From: JBBATK01 sp046052705 | GTDB lineage: Bacteria; Bacteroidota; Ignavibacteria; Kapaibacteriales; NICIL-2 | Length of the DNA: 62,894 nt | Assembly (NCBI GenBank): GCA_046052705.1 | Contig: JBJOLU010000227.1 | Coordinates: forward strand, 1 to 62,894 | Direction: 5' to 3' | Program-made: the position numbers and the translations under genes | Part shown: positions 41,169 through 48,530 of the stretch, piece after piece | Numbering within the stretch: position 1 is the first letter of the stretch | Layout of the letters: each line of letters starts with the position of its first letter | Notes under the pieces: model-generated | Seen by the model: the letters and a program-made list of their open reading frames with translations, nothing else | The model's database searches: none | What the model was told of the DNA's origin: nothing

Positions 41169-41978
41169 TCGCCAGAGGTTACTGGCTGCGCGAAACAGTC
41201 CGTGCTCTTGATGGTAGTCATTAAAATCCTGGCCGACTGTGGGACTGATCCAGTACGGCCACCCTGTTTTTTTGGCGATTGTCTCGCCCGTACCGCTTTT
41301 GTCATTATCCGCGACCACAAGACCCGGTTTCAAACGACTAGCGATTGTTAGCAGGTTGTTCGCACTGAAACATACGTGAATTTTCCATAGGTGTTTTAGT
41401 GACTGCATCGCGGCGCGGATAGATAAGCCTGTCGCGTATCCTTCACAGAGTATGTCTGGCCCTTGCCGTCCGATGATGAACTCTGCGCCTTTTGTGCGCT
41501 GTCCGTACAGGAACTTTTTATTCCCTTCGGCGTCGATTGTTTGCATTCCTATCAGACGGTTAAGCTCATCGTACATTGGAACTACAAAATGCTCCGTCTG
41601 ATCGTGGCACCAGATCAACCCCTTCTCGTCTGGAAATCCTTTCTTCCGAAGGTAGTCGTGTCTTCCATAGACGCATCGATTTAAGATCATCGAGGCCCGC
41701 ATCGCGGCGTTTTCCTGTAGCCGTTTGCGCTCTTCTTGGGCTTGGGTCAGGGCTTGCATGGTGACGCGCGGATCAATCTTGATCGGCTTGTCTTCACGCC
41801 AGAAGATTACCTCCGTGTGGACAGCGTGATCCTGTAGGAATCCGTGGTCGCCCATCCACTTCACGGCACCGTTCTTTTTCTTGGGGTGTGACTCGGTGGG
41901 GAACCGCTCCCACACTCCCAGGCGAGGCGGGTGCGTGATGATGATGCCGTGAGCACAGCAAAATTCGATGAAGGTCAT
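41073..41978 (-). CDS. Toprim-domain DNA primase
   Basis: 301 aa. The second half is a Toprim domain: ILCEGYATGLSIRAAM with catalytic Glu179, VVADNDKSG with Asp224 and Asp226, and GQDFNDYHQEHG. The N-terminal half has a GHDYLRKKG region and lacks an evident CHC2 zinc finger. This is the layout of short P4-type or plasmid-like primases. Together with the SF2 helicase directly upstream (ATGA-type overlap) it probably primes phage DNA synthesis. Confidence 0.85.
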   Translation of the reverse strand: MTFIEFCCAHGIIITHPPRLGVWERFPTESHPKKKNGAVKWMGDHGFLQDHAVHTEVIFWREDKPIKIDPRVTMQALTQAQEERKRLQENAAMRASMILNRCVYGRHDYLRKKGFPDEKGLIWCHDQTEHFVVPMYDELNRLIGMQTIDAEGNKKFLYGQRTKGAEFIIGRQGPDILCEGYATGLSIRAAMQSLKHLWKIHVCFSANNLLTIASRLKPGLVVADNDKSGTGETIAKKTGWPYWISPTVGQDFNDYHQEHGLFRAASNLWRSLYKRAPENRRDPDTFASSIKCRQLSDQVKP

Positions 41979-43447
41979 GCTGCCCTCACCTTCCGAAGGT
42001 AAGCCCTCAGAAGCTTATTTACGAACCGGTCAAACTCAATGTCCGGGACTAGGATTGTCTCGTTGTCCAAGAGCCGGGGCCATACCGAAAATCTTGCTCT
42101 GTACGTGTGCGCTGCTCGCCCAGGCGACCAACCCTCAATCATTACCTTGTATCGGCACATGGACCAGAACTTCTGTTTCTCGTCTTTACTTCCGACGGTT
42201 AGCTCTTCCATCTGGCCGGGGACGGATTCAACCATGCTCGGGCGCTCACGCATGAATCCGCAGTGCCCACAATTTCTCCAGCCCTTAACCCATAAGGTCT
42301 GACAACTGGGGCATTTACTGTCTTCCTTTTCCTTCGGCGTGGGCTCTTTCTTTACACGCTCTTTGTTGTCGTTCAACGAATCTACGCCATTTTCGTAGAT
42401 GTTTTCCCAGTCTTCACGGAACCGGAGATAGTTGCCGCTGAAGTCCAGCCAAACGCCGAAGGATTTATTGGGAGCGCCGCGCATGACACGCCCCATCTGC
42501 TGAATGTGTGAAGATAGCGACCGAGCGAATGGCCTTGCTGACACGCCCATGAGAACGTCGGGACAGTCAAATCCTTTGGTTAGAATGTCCGTTGCGATCA
42601 GGCCGTGTATTTCTGTATCCGGCTTCTGAAAATCTGCGATCAGGTCTCTTTTGAACTCCGAATCATCCCGGTATGAAACACAGATAAAGTTATACCCTTG
42701 CTCCTGAAACTTCCGAGACAACTCCGTACCATGTGCGACACCACTACTGAACACGATAGTCTTGACAGGCCGGCCGAAGATTTCGTGAGTCTTCTTGATC
42801 CACTCAGCTACTACGTCTCCGACGATCTTGATGCCGCGCTCGCCTGCCTCGGCACCCGACCACTCCCCAGCGACCTTCTTGGCTCCGGTCATATCAACTT
42901 CTTTTGATATGAACACCTTCAGTGGTACGAGCACGCCCTGATCGACCAATTGTTTCGTGGTGCAGGTACTGACGATTCCGTCATAAGTTTTTGCCAGCCC
43001 CTTGGTGAAAGGCGTGGCCGATAGACCGATTACCTTCACTTGTGGATTATTCTTGATCCACTCCAGCGTCTGCGCCCTGGTGCAGTGGGCCTCATCGACC
43101 ACCACGAGGGTGAGATTTTCCATCTGGCCTCGACGCTCAAGGGTCTGTGCTGAGCACACCTGGATGAACTCATAGGGCCGGTAACGCCAGTGTCCAGCCT
43201 GTAGGACACCGTGCTCGATGCTGTACTTATCCAGCCTCTCAGACATCTGATTGACCAGCACCACACGGTCCAGAATCATGGCTGACCTGTTGCCCTTCTC
43301 TCGGGCTTTGTCGAGCATGTAAGCCGCGACTTCGCTTTTGCCTCCACCCGTCGCCAAGTACAGCATCTGAGCCTTCTTGCCGGCGGCGAATCCCTCCCTC
43401 AGTTTGCGAATGGATTCTTCCTGATAGTCACGTAGCTTGAGGATCAT
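41975..43447 (-). CDS. SF2 DEAD/DEAH-box helicase with zinc ribbon
   Basis: 490 aa. Motif I is ATGGGKS (Lys37), motif II DEAH (118-121), motif III SAT (143-145), motif V ATDILTKGFD (285-294) and motif VI QQMGRVMR (316-323). A four-Cys zinc ribbon follows (Cys379, 382, 393, 396). The type resembles the phage and UvsW/RadD-like SF2 helicases. It probably opens DNA at the origin or drives branch migration. It is coupled to the primase gene by a 4-base overlap. Confidence 0.9.
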   Translation of the reverse strand: MILKLRDYQEESIRKLREGFAAGKKAQMLYLATGGGKSEVAAYMLDKAREKGNRSAMILDRVVLVNQMSERLDKYSIEHGVLQAGHWRYRPYEFIQVCSAQTLERRGQMENLTLVVVDEAHCTRAQTLEWIKNNPQVKVIGLSATPFTKGLAKTYDGIVSTCTTKQLVDQGVLVPLKVFISKEVDMTGAKKVAGEWSGAEAGERGIKIVGDVVAEWIKKTHEIFGRPVKTIVFSSGVAHGTELSRKFQEQGYNFICVSYRDDSEFKRDLIADFQKPDTEIHGLIATDILTKGFDCPDVLMGVSARPFARSLSSHIQQMGRVMRGAPNKSFGVWLDFSGNYLRFREDWENIYENGVDSLNDNKERVKKEPTPKEKEDSKCPSCQTLWVKGWRNCGHCGFMRERPSMVESVPGQMEELTVGSKDEKQKFWSMCRYKVMIEGWSPGRAAHTYRARFSVWPRLLDNETILVPDIEFDRFVNKLLRAYLRKVRAA

Positions 43448-43692
43448 TTGCGCCCCTCCAAAGCTGCGATCCTACGCTTCAGACGCCTGTTGTCCGCCTG
43501 GAATGCGTCGCGGGACTTGGTGAGTGCGCTTACTTCTACTTCAAGTACTGCGATTACATCTCTCTGTTCATTGAATAACTGCTCCGCGTATCTCTTGTCC
43601 TCTTCGGTTGCATCCATGAAATGCAACGCGAGGCGCTTGCGCAGTTGGTTGTTCTCTTCGGTCAGTGCTTCAATCAAACTATCTTTATCCAT
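43444..43692 (-). CDS. Coiled-coil protein upstream of helicase
   Basis: 82 aa. It starts MDKDSLIEALTEENNQLRKR and ends with RDAFQADNRRLKRRIAALEG. Leucine and hydrophobic residues follow heptads at both ends, giving two short coiled coils around a hinge. Overlaps the helicase start by 4 bases. It might be a small regulator or a helicase partner. No known family. Confidence 0.65.
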   Translation of the reverse strand: MDKDSLIEALTEENNQLRKRLALHFMDATEEDKRYAEQLFNEQRDVIAVLEVEVSALTKSRDAFQADNRRLKRRIAALEGRK

Positions 43693-43753
43693 TTTCGGCT
43701 CAGTTTTAATTTATTTATCGGTACTGAACTACTGATGAAGCGACGATGGTTTG

Positions 43754-44287
43754 TTACTTGATGGCCTCCAATATGAAATAGAAAGTATTTTCTTTTATAT
43801 CTGCAAACAAAATCTCGAAATCTGCTCGATAGCAGTATCTGAAATCGCTGATAGATGTTTTACCTACCTGCTCTTCGTATGTCTTTTGTCTCAGGAACGT
43901 AAGCCAGTTCGGGTGGAAGATTCTCGTATGACTCGGATCACCCCATGCCCATTCAGAATCCGGTGACGGAACTGAGGCGAAGAATTTACCCGACGGCGCT
44001 AGGATACGATGAAACTCCTCAAACTGGCGGAATAAAAACTTGTAATCTCCTTGCGTTCCTACGTGTTCCAGCACCTCATATGCGTGTATCTCTTGGAACT
44101 CATTATCTGCGAATGGTAACCTGACCAAGTTCAAATCCCATACTACATCCGGCTTGTGATGATGGTTGATATCCAGTGTTACTAGGTTATTCCATGTATC
44201 TTTGCCCGGCAAAAACAGTTTCTTTCTGTGATCCCTGCCACATCCGATGAGCAATTCTTTTGATATAACTTCTGAGTTATATGTCAT
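43754..44287 (-). CDS. SAM-dependent class I methyltransferase
   Basis: 177 aa. The N-terminal motif ELLIGCGRD (residues 11-19) is the SAM-binding motif I, TLDINHHHKPDVVWDLNLVR carries the acidic post-I residue, and the EIHAYEVLEHVG and FHRILAPSGKFFASVP segments match methyltransferase type 11 proteins. Substrate unknown; such phage enzymes can modify small molecules, sugars or DNA precursors. A 61-bp A/T-rich gap separates it from the downstream 82-aa gene. Confidence 0.85.
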   Translation of the reverse strand: MTYNSEVISKELLIGCGRDHRKKLFLPGKDTWNNLVTLDINHHHKPDVVWDLNLVRLPFADNEFQEIHAYEVLEHVGTQGDYKFLFRQFEEFHRILAPSGKFFASVPSPDSEWAWGDPSHTRIFHPNWLTFLRQKTYEEQVGKTSISDFRYCYRADFEILFADIKENTFYFILEAIK

Positions 44288-44463
44288 TCGTCATCTACTC
44301 CGAAATTGAAGTACTCGCATATCTCGAACATAATTCCTTCTTCGATAAATCTTTTAATCTGTTCCGCCGTTGGTGTGGCTGAGTGCTTATGTGCTTTCCC
44401 CCACCCTCTGTTTATGCCAGCCTCGATGCAGTCCCGCAGGACTTGGTATTCATTCACTTTCAT
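44284..44463 (-). CDS. Small conserved phage protein
   Basis: 59 aa, ATG at 44463. Begins MKVNEYQVLRDCIEAGINRG and continues with TAEQIKRFIEEGIMFEICEYF. A common small helical phage protein of unknown function. It is linked at both ends by 4-base overlaps. Confidence 0.7.
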   Translation of the reverse strand: MKVNEYQVLRDCIEAGINRGWGKAHKHSATPTAEQIKRFIEEGIMFEICEYFNFGVDDE

Positions 44464-44735
44464 TCTTGCCCCCTGGCTCGGATGGTTTGCGCGAGTGCAT
44501 AGCCTTCGTCGCTCCATGCACCTGTGTAGTGTTCGACCACCTTCGCACACGCCTCTCGCTCAAATTCCATCGCGCACTGGATGGCGTGCTCTGCGGCTTC
44601 GAGCATTTCGTCACGCAACATACTGGCAAACCGTGTCATTTGCTCAATCACGGCTTCATGCGGCATGCCAAGATGGAAACTCATGCCGGACTCGCGGATC
44701 AATCGCGCTACTTCTTCGCGCGGCATATCATTCAT
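44460..44735 (-). CDS. Small protein of the REDIIRMAREAG-like family
   Basis: 91 aa, starting MNDMPREEVARLIRESGMSF. A diverged member of a family present five times in this region: a short N-terminal REEV.RL.RE.G helix, then F......RD...EAAEHA.......FEREACAKV. Function unknown. The start overlaps the end of a broken gene upstream. Confidence 0.65.
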   Translation of the reverse strand: MNDMPREEVARLIRESGMSFHLGMPHEAVIEQMTRFASMLRDEMLEAAEHAIQCAMEFEREACAKVVEHYTGAWSDEGYALAQTIRARGQE

Positions 44736-44943
44736 CTGCCACCTCTAAGAGTGCTTTCTTTGCTCGCTCTAGCAGCCACAACATATCGCCTCCGTCGGCA
44801 TAAGAAGACGCGAATTATTCCTGCCCGTCTTTGTCGTAACCAAGGATGACTACCCCCTCCAGCTTGCCAAGAGCGGACTCGATGACATGATCGGCAGGCA
44901 TATCCAGCTTGGTGATGCCTGTGAATCGCACGACATTGGTCAT
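44728..44943 (-). pseudogene. Conserved small phage gene interrupted by an in-frame TAA
   Basis: ATG 44943 opens a frame MTNVVRFTGITKLDMPADHV ... GYDKDGQE that stops at TAA (44817-44815). After the TAA the same frame goes on as FASSYADGGDMLWLLERAKK to a TGA at 44728. Intact homologues, as I know the family, read GYDKDG.EYFASSYADGGDVLWLLE with Tyr at the stop position, so a single change of TAT or TAC to TAA explains it. The downstream part has its own GGAGG site five bases before an internal ATG. It may be a pseudogene, two peptides, a readthrough product, or a sequencing error. Confidence 0.75.
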
Positions 44944-45203
44944 GCTCGACCCCTAATCATCCTTGCCACCATCTCATAACTCAGCATCATCTGCCGGCGC
45001 AGCGGGTCTTTTATGTATTGATCGTGCAACGCGTCCCACTGGCTTGCGATGCGCTCACGCTCGGCAGCAGAAACAAGGGCGGCGAAGCGTTCAAGGTCTT
45101 GCGTATTGCTGATAAAAATGTCGTCGCGCATTTCAGAATCAAATTCACGCAGGTCTTTACATCCAGCCTCACGCGCCATACGGATGATGTCATCGCGGTT
45201 CAT
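44940..45203 (-). CDS. Small protein of the NRDDIIRMAREAG family
   Basis: 87 aa, ATG at 45203 with GGGGGAC upstream. Begins MNRDDIIRMAREAGCKDLRE, then a FAALVSAAERERIASQWD helix. One of five related small genes. Helical, unknown function. Overlaps both neighbours. Confidence 0.7.
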   Translation of the reverse strand: MNRDDIIRMAREAGCKDLREFDSEMRDDIFISNTQDLERFAALVSAAERERIASQWDALHDQYIKDPLRRQMMLSYEMVARMIRGRA

Positions 45204-45471
45204 TTTGTCCCCCAATTCCATGCGCGCGCTCCACGGCCCGAACTAATGCTGCTCCATCGCATTCCCAATTTGCAAATACTTCGCCCTCAACCCAATGTTT
45301 TTTAAACGAGCTATATCTCGTAACAAGAAAATCCACGTCTTCTTGTATTAGCGGCTTGCGCGAAAGTACGGCAGCAGCGACAAGAGCGGCAAAGCGTTGG
45401 AACAAATCAGAGTCATACCCTGACAAAACCCCAGCTTCCCGCGCCATGCGGATAATGTCGTCGCGGTTCAT
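45190..45471 (-). CDS. Small protein of the NRDDIIRMAREAG family, second copy
   Basis: 93 aa, ATG at 45471 preceded by AGGAGA. The first 14 residues are identical to those of the next gene downstream (NRDDIIRMAREAG), then sequences diverge except for FAALVAAA. The C-terminal half (FLVTRYSSFKKHWVEGEVFA) looks unrelated, so the conserved N-terminus may be a common tag or interaction helix. Confidence 0.7.
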   Translation of the reverse strand: MNRDDIIRMAREAGVLSGYDSDLFQRFAALVAAAVLSRKPLIQEDVDFLVTRYSSFKKHWVEGEVFANWECDGAALVRAVERAHGIGGQNEPR

Positions 45472-45795
45472 TTAATTGTTCTCCTGATCCGTTTTTCGAC
45501 CTATCGAAATACTCCCTGCGTAGCGGCTGGTGTTGTCATAGACGCAGCCCCCGACGTGAATTTCGTAATCAATGTCCATTGAGGTGTCGTGCATAACATC
45601 ATGCTCAGCCCAATAGCGGTAATATCCTTTGACCGTGCCAAGAAGCTCCCCGGTTTCTAAATTGTATAAATCTTCACCGATGGCGAATTTTGCGTACTTT
45701 GGCATGCGCTCGTCGAGCCACGCAGTTCTCGCTTCAATTGCACTTTCTACCGCTTCGTTTAACAACTCTAATTGCTGCTCATCTTCGTCAGTCAT
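45472..45795 (-). CDS. Small acidic protein of unknown function
   Basis: 107 aa, ATG at 45795 with AAGGGG upstream. An acidic helix (MTDEDEQQLELLNEAVESAI) is followed by a beta-rich region YNLETGELLGTVKGYYRYWA and IDYEIHVGGCVYDNTS. No recognised family. Confidence 0.6.
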   Translation of the reverse strand: MTDEDEQQLELLNEAVESAIEARTAWLDERMPKYAKFAIGEDLYNLETGELLGTVKGYYRYWAEHDVMHDTSMDIDYEIHVGGCVYDNTSRYAGSISIGRKTDQENN

Positions 45796-46082
45796 TGTTT
45801 ACCCCTTGCTCTAATCGCATTTCTGCACAATTCCGCGCCGTGGGCTATACCATGGTTCCAATCGTCGTACTGATCGTCCGCGTTTTGGAATTTGTTTTGC
45901 ATTTTTATTTCATGACAGATAAGTTCACACGCCTGGCGTTCGGTGGCGGCACCAGCGGCGTAAGCTAATGAGGCAAAGCGCAAGAAGTCCTTCTCTTGCA
46001 TGGCAATTTTCATTAGAGGTTTGGAATAAATGCCATTCCACCCCGCCTCGCGCGCCCAGCGGATGATGTCTTCGCGGGTCAT
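45792..46082 (-). CDS. Small protein of the TREDIIRWAREAG family, third copy
   Basis: 96 aa. Starts MTREDIIRWAREAGWNGIYS and contains FLRFASLAYAAGAATERQAC, the family core, then LICHEI and a HGAELCRNAIRARG end. Unknown function. Coupled to neighbours by ATGA overlaps. Confidence 0.7.
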   Translation of the reverse strand: MTREDIIRWAREAGWNGIYSKPLMKIAMQEKDFLRFASLAYAAGAATERQACELICHEIKMQNKFQNADDQYDDWNHGIAHGAELCRNAIRARGKQ

Positions 46083-46306
46083 TTCTTATCCTCCCAATCA
46101 CAGCTTATGGCTCTGTTGGCGTAGCCACTAACAAGCACCACAAGACAACGAGTTCCGTCAGGCATTTTTATTGGCGCGACATAGGTAGTCAAACTAACGT
46201 CACTTTCCAGCTTTATCCAATCATCGGGAGGGATTCGTGGAGGGCGAGATTCGCCGCAACCTGCCAACGCTGCGACACATAGCATCAAAAATATCTTGTT
46301 AGTCAT
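46079..46306 (-). CDS. Small lipoprotein
   Basis: 75 aa, ATG at 46306. The N-terminus MTNKIFLMLCVAALAGCGES is a clear lipoprotein signal with lipobox LAGC, cleaved before Cys17 by signal peptidase II. The mature part of about 59 residues is soluble (DDWIKLESDVSLTTYVAPIK and a second Cys near the end). It would be anchored in the outer or inner membrane facing the periplasm. Phage lipoproteins of this size may block receptors (superinfection exclusion) or serve as spanins. Neither is proven. Confidence 0.75.
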   Translation of the reverse strand: MTNKIFLMLCVAALAGCGESRPPRIPPDDWIKLESDVSLTTYVAPIKMPDGTRCLVVLVSGYANRAISCDWEDKK

Positions 46307-46530
46307 CTCAACCTCTTCCCGCCGATCCCGGCCACGTAAGTATCCTCGCCGCACTTGTAAAACTGCATCAATCCCGCTGGCCCAACACCCCATGTGCCGT
46401 CGGACTGGAGATACTTAGATGGCCCGCTCTGCTCAATCACATGCTCACCCCCGCACGTTGGGCAGGTGATGGTGTCGCCAAGTGCGCCGCCTAGCTCGTC
46501 GTTACCGATAGCAATAAATGGCTCAGACAT
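46303..46530 (-). CDS. Small zinc-ribbon-like protein
   Basis: 75 aa. CPTCGGEH (residues about 23-30) and a later YKCGED provide three Cys and a His for a possible zinc site. The rest is Gly-rich (SDGTWGVGPAGLMQFYKCG). A common phage accessory pattern. Unknown function. Confidence 0.65.
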   Translation of the reverse strand: MSEPFIAIGNDELGGALGDTITCPTCGGEHVIEQSGPSKYLQSDGTWGVGPAGLMQFYKCGEDTYVAGIGGKRLR

Positions 46531-46603
46531 TGTTATTTTCTTTCTGAGTTTTAATAGATTGAATTGTCGTGTGAGATATATAACTTAATCAATGTTTTAT
46601 CAT

Positions 46604-46696
46604 TTACTTGAATATTATCCACCCGACGACCGATCCAATGATCCAACCAATCAATCCGCCGGTTATTGCTATGAGAAAGTTGTAATACTCACACAT
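46604..46696 (-). CDS. 30-residue Gly-rich membrane peptide
   Basis: ATG 46696 to TAA 46604. MCEYYNFLIAITGGLIGWII continues GSVVGWIIFK: one membrane helix with a glycine-zipper pattern (GG..G...G...G). GAAGGGA lies eight bases upstream of the ATG, and the start overlaps the preceding gene by 8 bases. Glycine zippers favour self-association in membranes, so it may oligomerise. Confidence 0.55.
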   Translation of the reverse strand: MCEYYNFLIAITGGLIGWIIGSVVGWIIFK

Positions 46697-46847
46697 CGTT
46701 TTTTCCCTTCAGCCCGATCTGCTTCAATCTCTGTTGTTTCCGACGCGCTCTCTGTGCCAGCTTCGTCATAAGCTTTTCCGTCTGGCGTCTGGCTACTTGC
46801 TTACGGCGTAGCCCGCTTCGACTGTGCCGGTTACGCCCTGCGCTCAC
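46689..46847 (-). CDS. 52-residue highly basic protein
   Basis: GTG 46847 to TGA 46689, with AAGGGGG eight bases upstream. About 40% Arg and Lys (RRKQVARRQTEKLMTKLAQR, RARRKQQRLKQ), fully helical. It probably binds nucleic acid. Flanked by close genes on both sides, which supports translation. No family recognised. Confidence 0.5.
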   Translation of the reverse strand: MSAGRNRHSRSGLRRKQVARRQTEKLMTKLAQRARRKQQRLKQIGLKGKNDV

Positions 46848-46850
46848 GTG

Positions 46851-47024
46851 TTATTCCCCCTTTAGCCGCTCATATTCCGGCACCAGTGCGATTGCTTCCT
46901 CTGGTTTGGTCATGATCCACACGATCAGCTTGTTAAGCTCAAGCGGCAAAGTTCCGTAATCAATCTCAATGCTGCTTTTGCCGGGGATGCTGGCTTTGTA
47001 TTTAGCTTTTACGGTTTCGGTCAT
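46851..47024 (-). CDS. Small protein MTETVKAKYKASI
   Basis: 57 aa, ATG at 47024 preceded by AAAGGA. Starts MTETVKAKYKASIPGKSSIE, then TLPLELNKLIVWIMTKPEEA. A small alpha/beta protein of unknown function, overlapping the upstream stop by 4 bases. Confidence 0.6.
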   Translation of the reverse strand: MTETVKAKYKASIPGKSSIEIDYGTLPLELNKLIVWIMTKPEEAIALVPEYERLKGE

Positions 47025-47509
47025 GTGTTCTTTTCCTTTAGCTTGGATTCGATAGCGCGAGTTTGTGCTTGATAGTCGGCGTTGTACGAGTCCTGAACTT
47101 CTTCTAGCGTCAGCCCAACCCACTCGCGGCGAGATGGGCGGGTGTAATACGGAATCTCTTCCAGCCCCATATCGCGTGCTTCTTCCGGATAAATGGCTGG
47201 CTCCTGCTCCATCTCCTGCTGCACATCTGTAAGCCGCTGCATGGCAAGTTCAGACCTGAGCCGATGAATCTCGGCCATGTGCTCTCGCAAACTTTCGCGC
47301 AGGGCTTCTACTTCAGACCAGTCTTGCTGCGCATCCGTAAGCCCAACCCACTCGCGGCTCGGACGCAGCGGCAGGAGCAGCTTTGATAGATTAACCGAAA
47401 AGTCGTCGCATCCCGGCTGCCATCTCTGTGCTTGCGCTTCAATGTTGTCCCAGTAATAGGTTGTAGTGCCATCTGCGTTGATGCGACAAATTTCAGTGTT
47501 TTCCGTCAC
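47021..47509 (-). CDS. Modular protein sharing blocks with its upstream neighbour
   Basis: 162 aa. Contains two REWVGLT blocks (near residues 57 and 133), a VQQEMEQEPAIYPEEA block and the C-terminal AIESKLKEKN. The same three blocks (REWVELT, VQQEMEQEP, AIEANLKEKN) occur in the 47506-47892 gene. The underlying DNA includes a near-identical 36-base segment. N-terminus MTENTEICRINADGTTTYYW is beta-like. Function unknown; probably shuffled from a common pool of phage small-gene modules. Confidence 0.65.
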   Translation of the reverse strand: MTENTEICRINADGTTTYYWDNIEAQAQRWQPGCDDFSVNLSKLLLPLRPSREWVGLTDAQQDWSEVEALRESLREHMAEIHRLRSELAMQRLTDVQQEMEQEPAIYPEEARDMGLEEIPYYTRPSRREWVGLTLEEVQDSYNADYQAQTRAIESKLKEKNT

Positions 47510-47892
47510 GAGTTCTTTTCCTTCAGATTGGCTTCAATGGCGCGGGCAAAGTCTTCAAACTGCACATTAAGTGTTCCTCTAAACTCGCGCTTAATCCACA
47601 AAATATCGTTATCCGTCAGCTCAACCCATTCGCGGTGGGGTGGGTCAATTTCTTTCGCCCATGCTCCGCAGTGAATGCATCGAGACTGCCCCGGTTCCAT
47701 GCCGCCCGTTCTGAACCATTCGTGCTTGTGCTGCAACGCCACCGGCTCCTGCTCCATCTCCTGCTGCACATTCGTAAGCTGCTCGGCCTCGGCTATGGCG
47801 GCGCGAAGGGCGGTGATTTCATCCTTTACGTCGTATTCACCGTCAAAGTACTCCAACGCCTCAAGCGCCATCTTCATGGCTTCGATGCTCAT
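47506..47892 (-). CDS. Modular protein with Cys/His site
   Basis: 128 aa. Starts MSIEAMKMALEALEYFDGEY, a common phage opening (ALEALE). The middle has QHKHEWFRTGG and CIHCGAWAKEIDPP, giving His and Cys residues for a possible zinc site. It ends AIEANLKEKN like the next gene. Unknown function. Confidence 0.65.
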   Translation of the reverse strand: MSIEAMKMALEALEYFDGEYDVKDEITALRAAIAEAEQLTNVQQEMEQEPVALQHKHEWFRTGGMEPGQSRCIHCGAWAKEIDPPHREWVELTDNDILWIKREFRGTLNVQFEDFARAIEANLKEKNS

Positions 47893-48242
47893 TTCTTGTC
47901 CTTCAAGGCGTATGAGATGCAGGTATATGCGGCGAGGAAGTCATACGCCCTAAGCCCTTCGACTGACCACTCATCCGTGCGCTCGGTGCGATCCATTTTC
48001 GTATGAATGGTGCCGTAGGGCTTGCTGCAATCGCTTATATGCACTTTCCAGCGCCATGACTGGCTCGGCGTCGATACACTCCACTGCGCGACCAGCAGTT
48101 TGTTTTCCATCCGCATGGAACTGGGCATCAGGGTGAAGGTCGCATCCTCAACGGTGAAGGTGTGGAATTGATCCGCCTGTGCCCAGCCAGACGTGGGGAT
48201 GAACAGCAGTGCCAGCAGGCAGTGTCTAATCGTAAGACTCAT
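47889..48242 (-). CDS. Exported periplasmic protein
   Basis: 117 aa. The N-terminus MSLTIRHCLLALLFIPTSGW followed by AQADQF is a Sec signal peptide with likely cleavage after AQA or GWA. The mature part of about 94 residues is soluble and beta-rich with two Cys (SDCSKPYG, YTCISY) that may pair in the periplasm. Function unknown. Exported small phage proteins often alter infection by competitors or host envelope processes. Confidence 0.65.
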   Translation of the reverse strand: MSLTIRHCLLALLFIPTSGWAQADQFHTFTVEDATFTLMPSSMRMENKLLVAQWSVSTPSQSWRWKVHISDCSKPYGTIHTKMDRTERTDEWSVEGLRAYDFLAAYTCISYALKDKK

Positions 48243-48409
48243 CTGAGCCTCGCTTGTTCTTCCTCAAAAACCGCTTTCCACTTTTTGTATCTTTCTTGGC
48301 ACTTCTCACAGTCGCACTCCCAGAGCAATTCATCGGGGTTACGAATTCCCCCTTCGAATTTCACCGGCATCAGCCCAAACCCAAACATGTTGTCTTCATT
48401 CATTCCCAT
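48239..48409 (-). CDS. Small Cys-containing protein
   Basis: 56 aa from ATG 48409 (a second ATG at 48403 has better spacing from AAGGAG). It encodes FGLMPVKFEGGIRNPDEL, then WECDCEKCQERYKKWKAVFE. The C-D-C-x2-C cluster could bind metal. It ends with an ATGA overlap on the exported-protein gene. Confidence 0.55.
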   Translation of the reverse strand: MGMNEDNMFGFGLMPVKFEGGIRNPDELLWECDCEKCQERYKKWKAVFEEEQARLR

Positions 48410-48524
48410 CTCTCCTTATTGCCTCTGCGATAGTGTTGGCATCAAGCCCTTGGCACATGTCGGCTACCCATGAGGCGATGATCTCGCGCTGATCGTCCAA
48501 GGCAAGATTGATTGTTGTATTCAT
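48396..48524 (-). CDS. 42-residue protein of unknown function
   Basis: ATG 48524 to TGA 48396, MNTTINLALDDQREIIASWV then ADMCQGLDANTIAEAIRRDG. A small helical protein, overlapping the next frame by 14 bases. The ribosome binding site is weak (TTGGG). Confidence 0.45.
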   Translation of the reverse strand: MNTTINLALDDQREIIASWVADMCQGLDANTIAEAIRRDGNE

Positions 48525-48530
48525 CCCAAT

